DNA of 64,000 nt, taken from the NCBI RefSeq assembly GCF_037392515.1, contig NC_090285.1, positions 2,917,501 to 2,981,500 of the forward strand, read 5' to 3'. The notes under the pieces were generated by a model that was given only the letters and a program-made list of their open reading frames with translations, was not told where the DNA came from and made no database searches. Within the stretch, counting starts at the first letter, position 1. Each line of letters starts with the position of its first letter. The translations under genes were made by a program, and so were the position numbers. Positions 47,180 to 58,258 of this stretch are shown in pieces. This stretch comes from Haliotis asinina (lineage: Eukaryota > Mollusca > Gastropoda > Lepetellida > Haliotidae).

Positions 47180-47658
47180 AACAAGAAACCCAGAGTTTAC
47201 ATGAAGCTGAAAGATGAAGAGGCCATGGTGGATTTCATCTCAGGGTTAACGAATGTATGTACAACATGAAACACCGATCCTGGCGTGACAAGCACCAGAA
47301 AGCGAAGGTATGGTCAGACCAGGCCGATCGTATGGGGAAGATTTAAGATGAACTGAAGCAATGGTACCTGATTCGATTGGGGAAATTGTAACGGTGGAAA
47401 TCTGGACAAGCTAATATACAGATGTCTGACAGGAACAGGTGGATTCATGACAGGTTCATCTTGCTCTGCCCACATATCGTAGAGGTGCAGAGGAGGAACG
47501 CTGTGTCCCTCAAAGCGAAGATCGTTCCTACAGCTGGGTCCAACACTTCCACATCCTCAACCCCTGAAGAATCACCATCCACATCACAGGAAACAAAGGA
47601 CACACCACTCGACATAGAGACCAGACCGACATCTATCCACGGGCACCTTGTCGAGTAG
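47180..47658 (+). pseudogene. Harbinger MADF/Myb-like DNA-binding protein, broken
   Basis: Blocks in order: KLKDEEAMVDFISG, then in another frame NECMYNMKHRSWRDKHQKAK and VWSDQADRMGK (the MADF core: Y/W/W residues), LKQWYLIRLGKL, then MSDRNRWIHDRFILLCPHIV and a Ser/Thr-rich tail (STSSTPEESPSTSQETKD). One frameshift near 47245 and stops near 47346 and 47390 break it. In active Harbingers this protein helps nuclear import and DNA binding of the transposase. Confidence 0.7.
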
Positions 47659-47659
47659 T

Positions 47660-48092
47660 TGGCGTCTACCAGTGGTAATGTAACGATTGAGGAGCAGCCC
47701 TTGCCGTTATGACACAGGCTTCCACCTGATTGTGGTTTTCGAATGGCGACATGCTTCCCATCCGAGGCTCCCATGGCATGAGGTGGGTTCCATCTATCCT
47801 GGAACTCCCAGCTGAGTGATCTCCATTCCTGTTCAGTGTATGGACACTGTATGACGTGGTCTTTGTATTGATCAATAATAGCCTGACATGCCTCGGATAG
47901 TAGTGTACCCTGACGTTGTAGGCCAGGGTTGGCCGTGAGCAACTCGTCAAAGAGGTGAGGTAGGACCCGGAGATAACTGAAGAAGGATTGGTAGTCTGCG
48001 TGACTTAGTTCTTCCATGAGATTGTCACACTTCTCATGACCTATTCTTCGCTCCACCCTCGGACATAGACGTACCCAGAAGCGTTTGGACAT
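47660..48092 (-). pseudogene. Harbinger (HARBI1-like) transposase, N-terminal part only
   Basis: The - strand frame starts MSKRFWVRLCPRVERR and runs through YQSFFSYLRVLPHLFDELL, CQAIIDQYKDHVIQCPYTEQ, EWRSLSWEFQDRWNPPHAMG and ASDGKHVAIRKPQSGGSL (first catalytic Asp) to LPLVDANYSTRCPWIDVG. About 50 residues usual between the LFDELL and CQAII blocks are missing, and so are the second Asp and Glu. After WIDVG the frame only overlaps the MADF gene's tail antisense. Confidence 0.8.
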
Positions 48093-48752
48093 GTATATGT
48101 CCTTCGCCTTTGTCGTCTTCTGCAGTGTATCACTATGTCACAAACTCCTTCATTGTACTCGTAAGACAACATGAGGTGGAACAAGTCAGTGTTCTCTGTA
48201 GTTGGGGGAGCTTCTTGAAGTGTTACTGGGACATCTACACTTGCAGAACTGAGCTTCCTGGGTCGGATCCGTGTATTTATAGACGGAATCAGGTGAAAAT
48301 CTTTTGATCTTTGCCGATTTCATCTGTAGGAATAATGCATTCGTTCCGAAATTAAACGTGGTTGACGATGTTATTCCGCGTGTTTCCGCAATTCTTCGGA
48401 CGTTCTTCCTTCTCAGACTTAGTACCGTAGCTATTCCCACAATGCTCCATGGTTTCCGTTTGTGCCCCCCTAACACTCCGAAACATCCTGTAACATTCCG
48501 CACACATTCCTACTTGTTGCGCATTTCTTCTGTGGGATATTCCGTCATTAATCGTAGGTTCTTCCGTAGTTTTGTCGCAGTTGCTTTGTGTATTCCTTAA
48601 AAATCCGAAATGTATTCCGAAGGAGTATCAAATTACAATTATCCGTAGGATTATAACCGATTTTCCGTGCAAAAATGCCGAAGACTATCCGACTATCGGC
48701 GCACATCCGCGATGCTCCCTCCACGCCGCCGTCCAGTGAAATGGGGGTATTA

Positions 48753-49099
48753 TTATATTTCGAGGAATTTGGGACAAAGTAAATGTTAACGGGCATTTAT
48801 AGTGCACTAAGAGAATCGATCATGGAAGACCAGGCATGATGTGTCCTTGATTTGCCAGCACCATGGCTGCCAACGTCGCTTCCACCAAAGACGTAAATGC
48901 CTGCGGTCTGATACCGGATACCAATATGAACACCCAGAAACATACAATCATATTATGTACATGGACGGTGCTTCCTCGTACATGTTGTTTTACACCGCAG
49001 ACCAAACCGTTACATTTATACAGTCTGTCAAGTATACCACTACATGACATGAAGTGAATGAGGTTAGTTTCACGCGGTCCTCAACACTATTCCCGCTGT
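48753..49099. other. No gene recognised
   Basis: Short overlapping frames on both strands near 48820-49050 show no family similarity. Confidence 0.4.
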
Positions 49100-49280
49100 A
49101 TGGCAAGTGGTCTGTAAAGTAGCTAGTCTGGACCAGGCAATCCAGTGATCATCAGCATGAGCATAGATCTGCGCAGCTGGGAACCGATGACACGTGTCAA
49201 TCAAGTCAGTCTGACCCCCCGATCCCGTTAGTCGCCTCTTATGACAAGCATGGGTAACTGAAGAAATGAAGTACGGGTAG
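49100..49280 (-). mobile_element. SINE-like repeat, GTAAGAGGCGACTAACGGGA family, - strand
   Basis: In reverse: TACCCATGCTTGTCATAAGA, GGCGACTAACGGGATCGGGG, TCAGACTGACTTGATTGACA, CGATGCTCATG-like ATGCTCATGCTGATGATCAC and TGGATTGCCTGGTCCAGACT. Nearly full length. Confidence 0.75.
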
Positions 49281-50105
49281 ATTACAAGCGTTTCATAGTT
49301 TTGAGGAATACATTACGGGATTATAATACAGTAATTATTAGACGGTTGGAAACACATTTTGTATTTGTGTAATTAGCCTTGTTGCTCAAACACTTCCGAG
49401 ATCTGTGACAAAATCAATCATTTCTTGTTAATAATGATAACGCACAAACAACACATTAAAGATTCCGACAAATGTCTGACTTGGACTTGTCTGAATCTTA
49501 GTGGTTCACGAATGTTGATGAATAAAAAAGAGCGTGTGTCCGAACTGTCACTGCAACATCTGTTTGGATCAAATGTGGGTCACCTTTACACAGATGAATG
49601 GAAATAAAGAAATAACCACTCACGAGATCAATAAAAGCTTTCATTGGTCAGTGTTTCTGGTCACGGCGCACGTGCATGAGCGCGCAAACGGCGTCAGCGT
49701 TCTGATTGACACCGGTCAGCGGTCGCGTGTCCAGTCTCTTAGACAAAGGGTGATCGATGAAGATCAAATAATGTCCCTGTCCGCCCCCTTCGTCCGAGAC
49801 CCCTGGGGTATTCACAAACAGTCGGCATTTGTCTGTTGACTGAATCGTCATTCTCTATGGTGCTAACGAGAGAGGAGACCACAGAATGAAAACGAAGGTC
49901 ACGCGCCAGTTGTATACTGCAAATAAGGGTGGTGGGAAAGGGCACGTGCATGAGAAAGACTCACCTGACGGTGGGATTAACTGCGCATGCCCTCCGTCCA
50001 ACCGGCACCGTTCAATCAATAGTTTTGGTCTGAATCGTAAAACAACTTGGAAAGAAAATTAATTCTTGTACACAACTGAATGTCTTTGCATTTGTGTGTA
50101 TGTAT
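49281..50105. other. No gene recognised
   Basis: Non-coding; the frames here lack family similarity. Confidence 0.4.
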
Positions 50106-50345
50106 CGAGTTTCCTGCAGGAGGCCATACAACACGTCGGTTACGTCATTGCAGGGAACGATTATCACACATCCCTGGGAACGTCCTTCTCCATGTAGACG
50201 GGACTCCGGGGCAAGACTACTATTGTTTAATTCGTTGGCTCATCATACTGAATCATTGGTGACCAAATCGTGTTATTCCGGGACGAGTCGCATAGCGAGC
50301 TGACGGTAAGGGTCGAGTGGTGATGAAGTGCGCCATCGTTCATTA
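50106..50345 (+). mobile_element. Possible Tc1-like transposase scrap
   Basis: CRRPYNT near 50119 and WRPNRV/FRDESH-like sequence near 50260-50290 recall the Tc1 blocks SRRPY and RVLFSDESRF in the right order and spacing. It is too short and broken to be certain. Confidence 0.3.
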
Positions 50346-51049
50346 CCATTAGTTTTTCAGACACAGGTTAAAATTATCAGTGAATCAAACTTCTTAAATG
50401 TCGACTGGAGTATAATAAACATTTCTTGAGGATCCAAAATGCAAGAAGTAAAAAAACTGGCTTGCAGCTGAAGCTAAGGGGAATAACTCTATTATCCTTA
50501 ACCCTCTCGGCCAACGTACATGGTTTATACTCGCTCATAACCTGAAATCCAGAATGTGCACAGCACTGTGGGCAGAATCACTGCTTCAAGTAGCCATCCT
50601 TCATGATGCCGAGAGTCGAAGAGTGGAGAGATATGTTCAGACGCCATATATAAGAGGCCAATCCACTGATAGCTACAAAAGGTTATGAGAAAATTCAATT
50701 TAGCCCATTGTGCACCTTCTTATTAGTAGGACCTTCGAATGGGAGTCTTCTAATGTATGCACTCATGGAATCGGTTACAGTGACATATGCTGCCCTGGCT
50801 ATAATGACTGATAGTAACCGCTAGGGCAATCAGGTCTACCGATATCTTTGTCTATATCACTATCCCTAATCTACTGTTTATCCCACTGGTAAAATCGTTC
50901 GTTTGTTACGCCGACAATCAAGGTTCCGTTCACCACCAGCCCTGCGTACAAGGTGACTGCGAAAACCATTTCGGGTGCCGCTGTGTGATGTTACCGGTAC
51001 ACTGCCAAAAGGTGCATACTATCTTACTCATTCACTACCATTGGGTCAG
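50346..51049. other. No gene recognised; faint SINE at 50890-51045
   Basis: 50955-51040 (GAAAACCATTTCGGGTGCCG ... TTACTCATTCAC) looks like a strongly decayed tRNA-type SINE on the + strand. Confidence 0.35.
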
Positions 51050-51290
51050 TGAGGATCCGGGTTAGAATTCTTCAGCAACCCATGCTAAATTATTGTCGTA
51101 AGAGGCGACAAGCTGGATCAGGTGGTCTGGTGCGCTGGCTCATTTCACCGCATCCCACATTAAATGCCTTGATCGATGTTCATGCTGACGACCACTGAAC
51201 TGTCTGCTCAAGATGCCGTTATTGACAGACTGCTGCCATATAGCTGGAACATAGCTGAGTGCGTCGTTAAACAACAACCAACCACTACCA
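51050..51290 (+). mobile_element. SINE-like repeat, GTAAGAGGCGACTAACGGGA family
   Basis: AGTGAGGATCCGGGTTAGAA, AGCAACCCATGCT, TCGTAAGAGGCGACAAGCTG, TCGATGTTCATGCTGACGAC, TAGCTGGAACATAGCTGAGT and GCGTCGTTAAACAACAACCA: a full-length diverged copy. Confidence 0.75.
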
Positions 51291-51639
51291 GTTAACATAT
51301 TTTGCATATGACTAGACGTAATTCATTGACAGAAAGATTTAATTTACACGACTTAAAAGCATGAAGTTTGTATATTTTTGAAAGCGGCGCACAATCCCCA
51401 AGTGCTGACTTGTATAGGGCCACACGTTAAAAGGTGTAAATGTCATGTTACTCTGACTTGCGGTCATTAAAATGACACGACATAGACTGGAGCGCACCAT
51501 ACTGTATCACAGGGTACTGTTCATAATATTTTACCATTGTATGTGGGTGCGGTGGCGTTCTTTGTTTTTGGGGGTTTTTTTAAGTTGCGGGAGATCTAGA
51601 AACGAGTTCCGCCTGTCCGACAGCCCGTGCTTCCGCATA

Positions 51640-52270
51640 CTTTGTCCGAAGCATATCTCCTAAACTACTTGTGACAGCTTAACCGAAATGGGTACACGTA
51701 TCAAGCATGATCCCTAGATGAGCCTTTTCGGGAATAGACCCAGATATGAATTTTATTATTTACGGCTTCCATGGAAACATGACTTAGGCTGTGATTATTA
51801 CAGATGATGAAGATGTGATCTAGCACGAGGAGATCTTCCAAACTATACATCCTAGCTTCATCAAACGTAGTACATATATCAAGCATCAGCCCAACATGTG
51901 CCTTTTTGGGAATTAGACCAAGATATGAATTTTATTTTTTGCAATTTCCAGTTAGCTGTGGCTTTGAGGATGTTATCTTGTCCGGAATTATAAATGCTAG
52001 CTTCATCAAGCTTCATCAACGATTTTGACTGAAATTGGTGGTTGTGCCCTTTTCCCGGAGCAAAACTTTAAAACCGTTCACTATTTCATCACCAAACTTA
52101 GATAGGTCTGGTCGGTGGGTGGGTGTAGATTTCTGTATATTATTTCATAATTTTTAATATTGTTTTTCCCTTTCCATGGCAACAAGTTCGACCTCGGCTG
52201 AATTTGGTGGTAGCGTTTTTTCCAGGAGCATAGTTCTCAAACCTTACAATACTCTTCTTCCACTCTGCCA
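51640..52270. repeat. Degenerate long-period repeat (~160-190 bp)
   Basis: Three or four diverged units share CTAGCTTCATCAA, ATATCAAGCAT, CCTTTTCGGGAAT(A/T)AGACC, AGATATGAATTTTATT and TTCCATGG(A/C)AACA, with later variants ending CGGAGCAAAAC or CAGGAGCATAG. The left edge is indistinct. Confidence 0.6.
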
Positions 52271-53479
52271 TATGCACACCAAAACATTGACATACTGTAA
52301 TCGTAATTAGTAGACTTATCCATGAAGAGTATTTGGCCGTTGCGGGGGATATTGACGACTTTGTTTTCTGCTTGTTTTGGGTTGTTGTCGGGTTTTTTTA
52401 TTTAATCTTCTGTGAAGTATACACACTGTTGGAAATGAGTGAAGTGCCGAATCTCTCTGACTTTATAACTACTCTCAAGATCAGTATAGACTTGTCAATT
52501 TGAGTCCCATGCAGTCCCCAACCTGTACGAGCAGATCCCAGCGTTGCTGCAGGCGACAGCAGTGTACAGAGCTCGTCCCTTTCATCCTCCCAGATATATT
52601 GATGACGATCTAATTATACTAAACTCTCTTCAACCTGCAAGCTATAAACATTGCGTGTGCACCTGTACAGCGCATTACGAGAGCGTGTGGGTATTGTCAC
52701 TTAGCCCTCAGGATATTCGACGTCTTTGTAACCCCCGGGTCACGTGACGTCACGACATTGTGTTTTGCAATACGTGTGGCATGCGGATGTTGCTGACAGC
52801 AACGTGCATCATTGATAAACATTAAGCGGAATACAATTATCGACGGTCGTTAATTAGCATTTGCCTATCTGCGGATTGATGGCACGCGTTGTGAGTGTTG
52901 TAAATAATAGGAATGAATACTGGTGCTTCCTAATTCTGGTCATAAATCTAACTTCGCATGACGAGCTATACTGCTCAAAAACGTTGCGGAACGTTTCACT
53001 GCCATTTTGCTGTAATTAACCCGTCGCCAGATTTATGTTATGACAGATTTACTATAGTAACATGCACGAATGTTCTGATCATGTCCTCTCTTCCAGTGGT
53101 GTTACTGTAGAGGTCCTCACGTACTGACCACTGACACAGATTCTGTTCCAATAGTGTCTGTAAATGTTCCATGCTGATTAAAGCAAAACTCACAAACTGT
53201 TGTTTTCAGAATACTGAAAGATAGTATATATTCTTCGAAACACAACAGTATGGCTAACACATTCAGTACAAACATTAGGTTCGTTCAGTTAGAGTTCTAG
53301 TTTAGTTGTAAACGCTGCAACCATTCCGGTCGTGATTGCCGTCTGAATGTATGTGCAGACATGAGAAAATGTCCTACACTCACAGACATACGTTTGATTT
53401 ATGTATCACACTTTAGTCCATAAAACAGCATCCTAGAATTGAATAGATTAGATATATTTGTACACGCATATACATTTAG
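52271..53479. other. No gene recognised; CRE at 52745 and Tc1-like end at 52970
   Basis: TATACTGCTCAAAAACGTTG at 52970 resembles a Tc1 terminus but I found no partner. TGACGTCA at 52745-52752 is overlapped by CACGTG. No coding similarity. Confidence 0.35.
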
Positions 53480-53600
53480 TGATTGGTTGAATTTAGTCGG
53501 GTGTTACGCAACTTTTAGCACTATTCCGGGAATATCACGGCAGGGGACTCCAGAAATGGGCTCCACAAGATACATGCAGCTTGTATTCAGCCACTATGGC
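53480..53600 (-). mobile_element. tRNA-type SINE fragment, - strand
   Basis: TTTAGTCGGGTGTTACGCAA, CTATTCCGGGAATATCACGG and ACTCCAGAAATGGGCTCCAC match the 3' two-thirds of the 28446 family in reverse. Confidence 0.65.
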
Positions 53601-56300
53601 AGTGAACGAATGAATGTCGTAAAACAAACTCTAGTGGAAACTAGGCTGTTTCATTTAGAACGTGATGTGCGCTCAAAGCTTTAGGACAATCCAGTAACGG
53701 GTTCAGTTCGCTTAATGTGGTAAATGTAGTTTGTTGTTGGTTGCCTGTACATGCACGTGCATTACATGATGCCATATATCTACATCAGTCTAGTACATCA
53801 CATACACCTACACGTGCTAGTAGACCGGTATATAATAGACGGTGCTAATATTGATTTGAAGTACCGCATACTTCCTCCCCACAAATCACAATCACAATAA
53901 GACGTTTAACGTATATTCGCGGAATCCAATACAAGTCGTGGTTCTGATAGTAGTACCTAGACTATACAGACGCCAGTCTGACTGGACAGGAAATACTTCA
54001 AAGTATCTTTATCAAAACACTATTTCTGTCTGTACATCTTGTATAGGGCTTCATACAATGAGTACAATGCGCACCTAAAACTTTCTTTCCACTGTCCGTT
54101 TTAATACAAGGGTGAAGTAGGTCTTATTTTATCTACCCATTCATGCGAATCGGACTGTCGGTATTCTGGCGTATCCGGTCCGTTCTTGCACCCTGAGGGC
54201 AGTTCACTTCTACATGCATGGTGTTAAACTCCTTGGTGTTCCTGTTTCCTCGACATTGTAAAGCACTGCGGTCTAGTACTGCAGGACGTACACTCTCACA
54301 AGAACAGCTTTTAAGTTGTCAAAATCCACACTCCTTGAATGGGATAAAGCTGTCGCTGCCGTTCGCGTGTGTAGTGTACCTGGACGTGTGACTCCACGTT
54401 CTGTGACTTTCCAAATAAAGTCCACTCAATACTTTCACTGATTCCATTAAACTACAAGTATATTTCCCTAGTTACGCCCACGTTTGTAGTAAATGTGAAG
54501 GCACTGGTTGGTATCACAAGACATATTACCTGTTTTGGTTTTAAAATATGTATTTATGAACGTCATACAACTAAGACATCAAGAGAACCTGCTTGCTTAT
54601 GTTGGAAAGCAAGTACGAAAAAATATAGTATAATCAGGTTACGCAATTTAGACCCTTTGATGCAGTTGTCCCTTGTAGTTTGTGTTGAAGTTCAACTTCC
54701 TGAGTTACCACGCACTGGACGCAAATACCAACTTATTACTGTAAAATCTGAGCTCGTTACCTTCTGTGTGTTGTTTGTGAACATGGCCCTCACGGACTCC
54801 ACTGAAGCATAGCGTGTACTACAGTCATATACCTGCCATAAGGACTCGCTATGAGCAAGTTCGACAGGATGCGTATACTAGGTGAAAATGTGTGTTGGTG
54901 TGCGGAGCGACATGACCACGTGGTTATGTGACGTGTGTGACGTCACAGGGACTACAGGAACGATCACAACTGGTCCAACGTCACCTTGTTCTGCATCATG
55001 TGATATATACTGTTGTAGACTAGAGAACGTTCAATACTTTATCCTAAACTAAACTTTGTTCCACACATTATCGTATTTGTTATTGCTGTTACAGCATCCT
55101 GAGAAATGTATCCCATCCAATATATAAATATATTAGGTTAGAAATAAACGTTTGCGTGTCTGTATGTAATAAGGATGCTATCACTGTATTCTTGTCACGT
55201 GTTACATGCGTCCCATGGTGGAATAATTGACTTTGAAAGACAAATAGTTTCCTTTGCGTTTCCCCGACAAAATTATAACACACAACGCCTGCCAAGCCCT
55301 TCTGATATGCAGGATATGTATAAGTATTCTATTGTTTTATGTATGTGGGCCTCCATTACCCACAACTATCTCAACTCACATACATTACCCAGACTTAACA
55401 GTATCGTACCATGACTGTTCCAAGGCTGTACTGAGTGCTAGGCCACGCATGTCTTGGTGAGCGCATAGAAAATATGGACTTCATACACTTTTACAGAAAT
55501 TATAATTTAAACTATTGATTAGTACCTTGTTTACATGAGCATCGTCGATGTGAGTACTCGTAAAAATTGGAAACCTTCCGCTGCCATATTGCATGAGAAA
55601 ATAGAGGACGTAAGACTGATTTCCGTATGATCGTGTTCACAAATACCGCTACAATTATATCATATTTATCGATTAATTAATGCCTAAATACCTAATTTCG
55701 GGATTAAGTGTTGGCGTCAGAATGTACAAATCCTTGCAATTAGTGTCATGCTACACCGCCATGGACGACGTCATTGTAAACACAGCCATCTGCCTCGCTA
55801 TTCATCCCCTCAGACCGGGGATGACCAGGTTATGGAGCAGACACTGGGAGAATGCTGGAATTAATTCATAGAGGAAGACTGAAGGCAATGGTGGCGTCAA
55901 GACATGCGTTGTCTGCCCCCATTTTGTTTAATCCGGACAGCGTGCTCCTGGTGCTGATAACCGGATTAGACCAAACTGGACAGCTGCGTCAGGCGAGTTG
56001 ACCAAGTCCGGTTTGTTCCCAGATATGTCCGCTTAATTCATTTGTTACATTTTTTGCCTTCGCCAAAGCCTTTCATTAATGAATTTAGCTCATCGTGCTG
56101 TTTATTTATTCCTGATTTGATCTCAGCGGGCTGTGGAAATTAATGACAACACCGCGTCCAATTAACTTAGATATTAGTTATCGAAGTTTGAAAGAATGGG
56201 GAGTGTTTTGCAGGGGCCACGTTTTAATTTGTCATTGTTTTCTTTCATGCTGAATCACATTTCGGTATGACTGACAGTTGTGAATCACAAACAGACGTAG
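53601..56300. other. No gene recognised
   Basis: Gene-free on both strands as far as I can see. TGACGTCA occurs at 54938-54945. The frame at 54495-54812 has no family match and no repeat explanation. Confidence 0.4.
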
Positions 56301-56305
56301 ACAGT

Positions 56306-56365
56306 TTTAGTGCGTGCGTGCGTGCGTCCGTCCGTCCGTCCGTCCGTCCATCCATACATACATAC
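56306..56365. repeat. (CGTG)n/(CCGT)n/(CATA)n compound microsatellite
   Basis: GTGCGTGCGTGCGTCC passes into repeated GTCCGTCC, then CATCCATACATACATA. Confidence 0.9.
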
Positions 56366-56869
56366 TGTACTCACTTGTAGTGCTGAGGGTCATCCCCGTA
56401 GTGACGTCATGACAACACTATTTAGTTTCTTTATGATTACCTGATTCAACACTGAATACAAGCATGTTACGTTCATTGTGCATTCTAATATTCATCGGGA
56501 AATTAAACTTTCAACTGTTGATAAATATCCTAGAATCAATAATGAAACTCGATTTGAACAGAACGTTAAGCAGTGGCAAACGTGTTTGTCCCTCGCGGTT
56601 GTGTACGGCAATGTACGCAGGTTGCACTTCATTTCTTTGTTCATTGTGTAGGTGTCGTCACAAAGCTGTTTTCTGTGTACACCGTGTGTTATTGTCGTAA
56701 ATGATTACAATATATAACTTTCACGATGTACATATTTATTCAGTGCCCTTAGATTGTATGCACAATATTTTTCTACTGATAATAAGATACTGAAGAAACC
56801 AAACAAAGGAACACAGGAAAATTCTCATAATTTCCAGATTGAATACGGTTGTGGGAGGAAATTAGCCTG

Positions 56870-57050
56870 TCATACAGACCCTGAAGTAAATATTTCCAGG
56901 AAAGCCAACACAAGTCTAGAAATGTGGCAAGTCTAGATTTCCACAAATGAAAGTCTCAGGTGTCCTTTTCATTATATTTTATTTTTTCACTATGATTTTT
57001 TGTTCTGTAATGTATGCTCATTTCAGAGACCAGTTGCTAGTCTAGGAGAA
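56870..57050. repeat. Dispersed repeat, copy 2 (partner at 310-490)
   Basis: CATACAGACCCTGAAGTAAA, CAAGTCTAGAAATGTGGCAA, AAAGTCTCAGG and TTCATTATATTTT follow in the same order as at 310-490. Confidence 0.5.
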
Positions 57051-57653
57051 ATCTGAGAATAAATACATGAACACATCCATGAAGTGGTGTTCCTTTACTT
57101 GTTTCTCTCAGTATAACATGGCCATGTTGCTTGCTGAATAATAGAGAACTGATTTTTCCTAGTTACAATACATGTATTTCAATTTCTGATACTACCGCTT
57201 AGCAAACGCATACGTCATCAGTTGTCTCTATTCAAAATTCCAATTTTTCATAACGACATGACAGTTTTATGGCAATGTTTTTATTGCTAAAAAGGAAAAA
57301 TCTGTGTACTTAACTTTGTTTTATTGGGATTGTTTTAAGGCAAATGATGAGAATATACGATCATGTTTCACCAATAAAACGAAGTTTACTGCAATGTGCC
57401 GTGACATTCAAGGAAACTAGTCATTAACAATGATTATAAATGCAGATAAAATTACATCAGCTAACAAAGCTGAGTTTGTTCCTTCGGTTACGTAATTTAT
57501 GGTGGCATGAAAGAGTTGTATGTTATTACAGTAATGTGTGAATGAATTAGCGACCCGCATTTTAATGTCTGTAGCATTCTCGCTCGTGTTTACATTTCTC
57601 CACGAACACGTGTTATCAAAGGGAAATCCCGACAATAACAGAGGTAGTTCCCA

Positions 57654-57661
57654 TGACGTCA
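57654..57661. promoter_or_regulatory. CRE palindrome TGACGTCA upstream of SAMD5
   Basis: A perfect CREB/ATF site lies about 157 bp before the SAMD5 ATG, where a proximal promoter would be. Further perfect copies are at 52745-52752, 54938-54945 and 56402-56409. Confidence 0.4.
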
Positions 57662-57730
57662 CGTAACGGGGTCTGCGCACGCATCGCACGAGCCTTACTG
57701 TGTGTAATCATTTGTAGCAGGTTTCCATCC

Positions 57731-57828
57731 ATGGCGCAGACGACAGTGGTTAGCTTGCGAGATGTGAATGTATTGAGTGAAAATCTGCGACAGTTTTTGT
57801 AGCGTGGATGCAGCAGAATGGCGGATAG
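57731..57828 (+). promoter_or_regulatory. Two upstream ORFs in the presumed SAMD5 5' leader
   Basis: uORF1 (57731-57802, 23 codons) starts in a fair context (CCATCCATGG) and ends at the TAG just before the SAMD5 ATG. uORF2 (57808-57828, six codons MQQNGG) starts 10 bases upstream of the SAMD5 ATG and overlaps it in another frame. Both matter only if transcription starts above 57731, which the sequence does not prove. Confidence 0.4.
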
Positions 57829-58258
57829 CATTGTTGAAGGATGGCTTCGTTCTTTGAATCTTGTACACTACACACAAGCGTTCTTAGACAATGGTTATGA
57901 CGACTTAGAGGTGTGTAAACAAGTCGGAGAGGCGGATTTGGATGCGATCGGTGTCACCAAGCATGATCACCGAGAAAAGCTTCTGCGCGCCGTACGGATA
58001 CTGAAAGAAGAGGGAGGAACGGCAGTGTATTTCACTCTGGAGGACCCTATCTCGTCGGAAAACAGTTATGAGGAGACAGTCGTGTTCGCGGATCTAGGCC
58101 CTGCACCTGAATCCCCTCCACAGGGTCTGAGCGCCGAGGCCTACGACGCTGGGAAGACAGCCCTGTTGACGTACCCTAAACTTCAACTCAAACATATATT
58201 GAGGGACAAGTTAGTTGAAGATGAGATCGACTTGTCTAATCCGCCATTCACTACGACG
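57818..58258 (+). CDS. SAMD5: SAMD5 (sterile alpha motif domain protein 5), first coding exon; gene continues past the window
   Basis: The exon encodes 147 codons and ends ACG|GTAAGT in phase 0. Residues 4-66 are a SAM domain (VEGWLRSLNLVHYTQAF, NGYDDLEVCKQVGEADLDAIGV, HREKLLRAVRIL), followed by AVYFTLEDP. A second block, YPKLQLKHILRDKLVEDEID followed by LSNPPF, is very close to the region I recall from human SAMD5 ([20 protein letters not shown]). The start is supported by an in-frame TAG at 57800-57802. SAM domains mediate protein-protein or RNA binding; SAMD5 itself is poorly characterised. SASH1 has a related SAM domain but lacks this layout. The first intron fills the rest of the window. 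Confidence 0.87.

Larger units (their letters stand above)
46076..48749. mobile_element. PIF/Harbinger DNA transposon, 2674 bp, with terminal repeats and TTA target duplication
   Basis: The left end TACCCCTATTTCACTGGGCC (46076) and inverted right end TACCCCCATTTCACTGGACG (48749) are terminal repeats flanked by TTA at 46073-46075 and 48750-48752, the Harbinger hallmark. Inside, a MADF-domain gene (+) and a transposase gene (-) converge. TTCCG/CGGAA pentamers, about thirty in all, crowd both subterminal regions (46139-46750 and 48335-48675) and are rare in the middle. Both genes are damaged, so the copy is non-autonomous. Confidence 0.9.
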
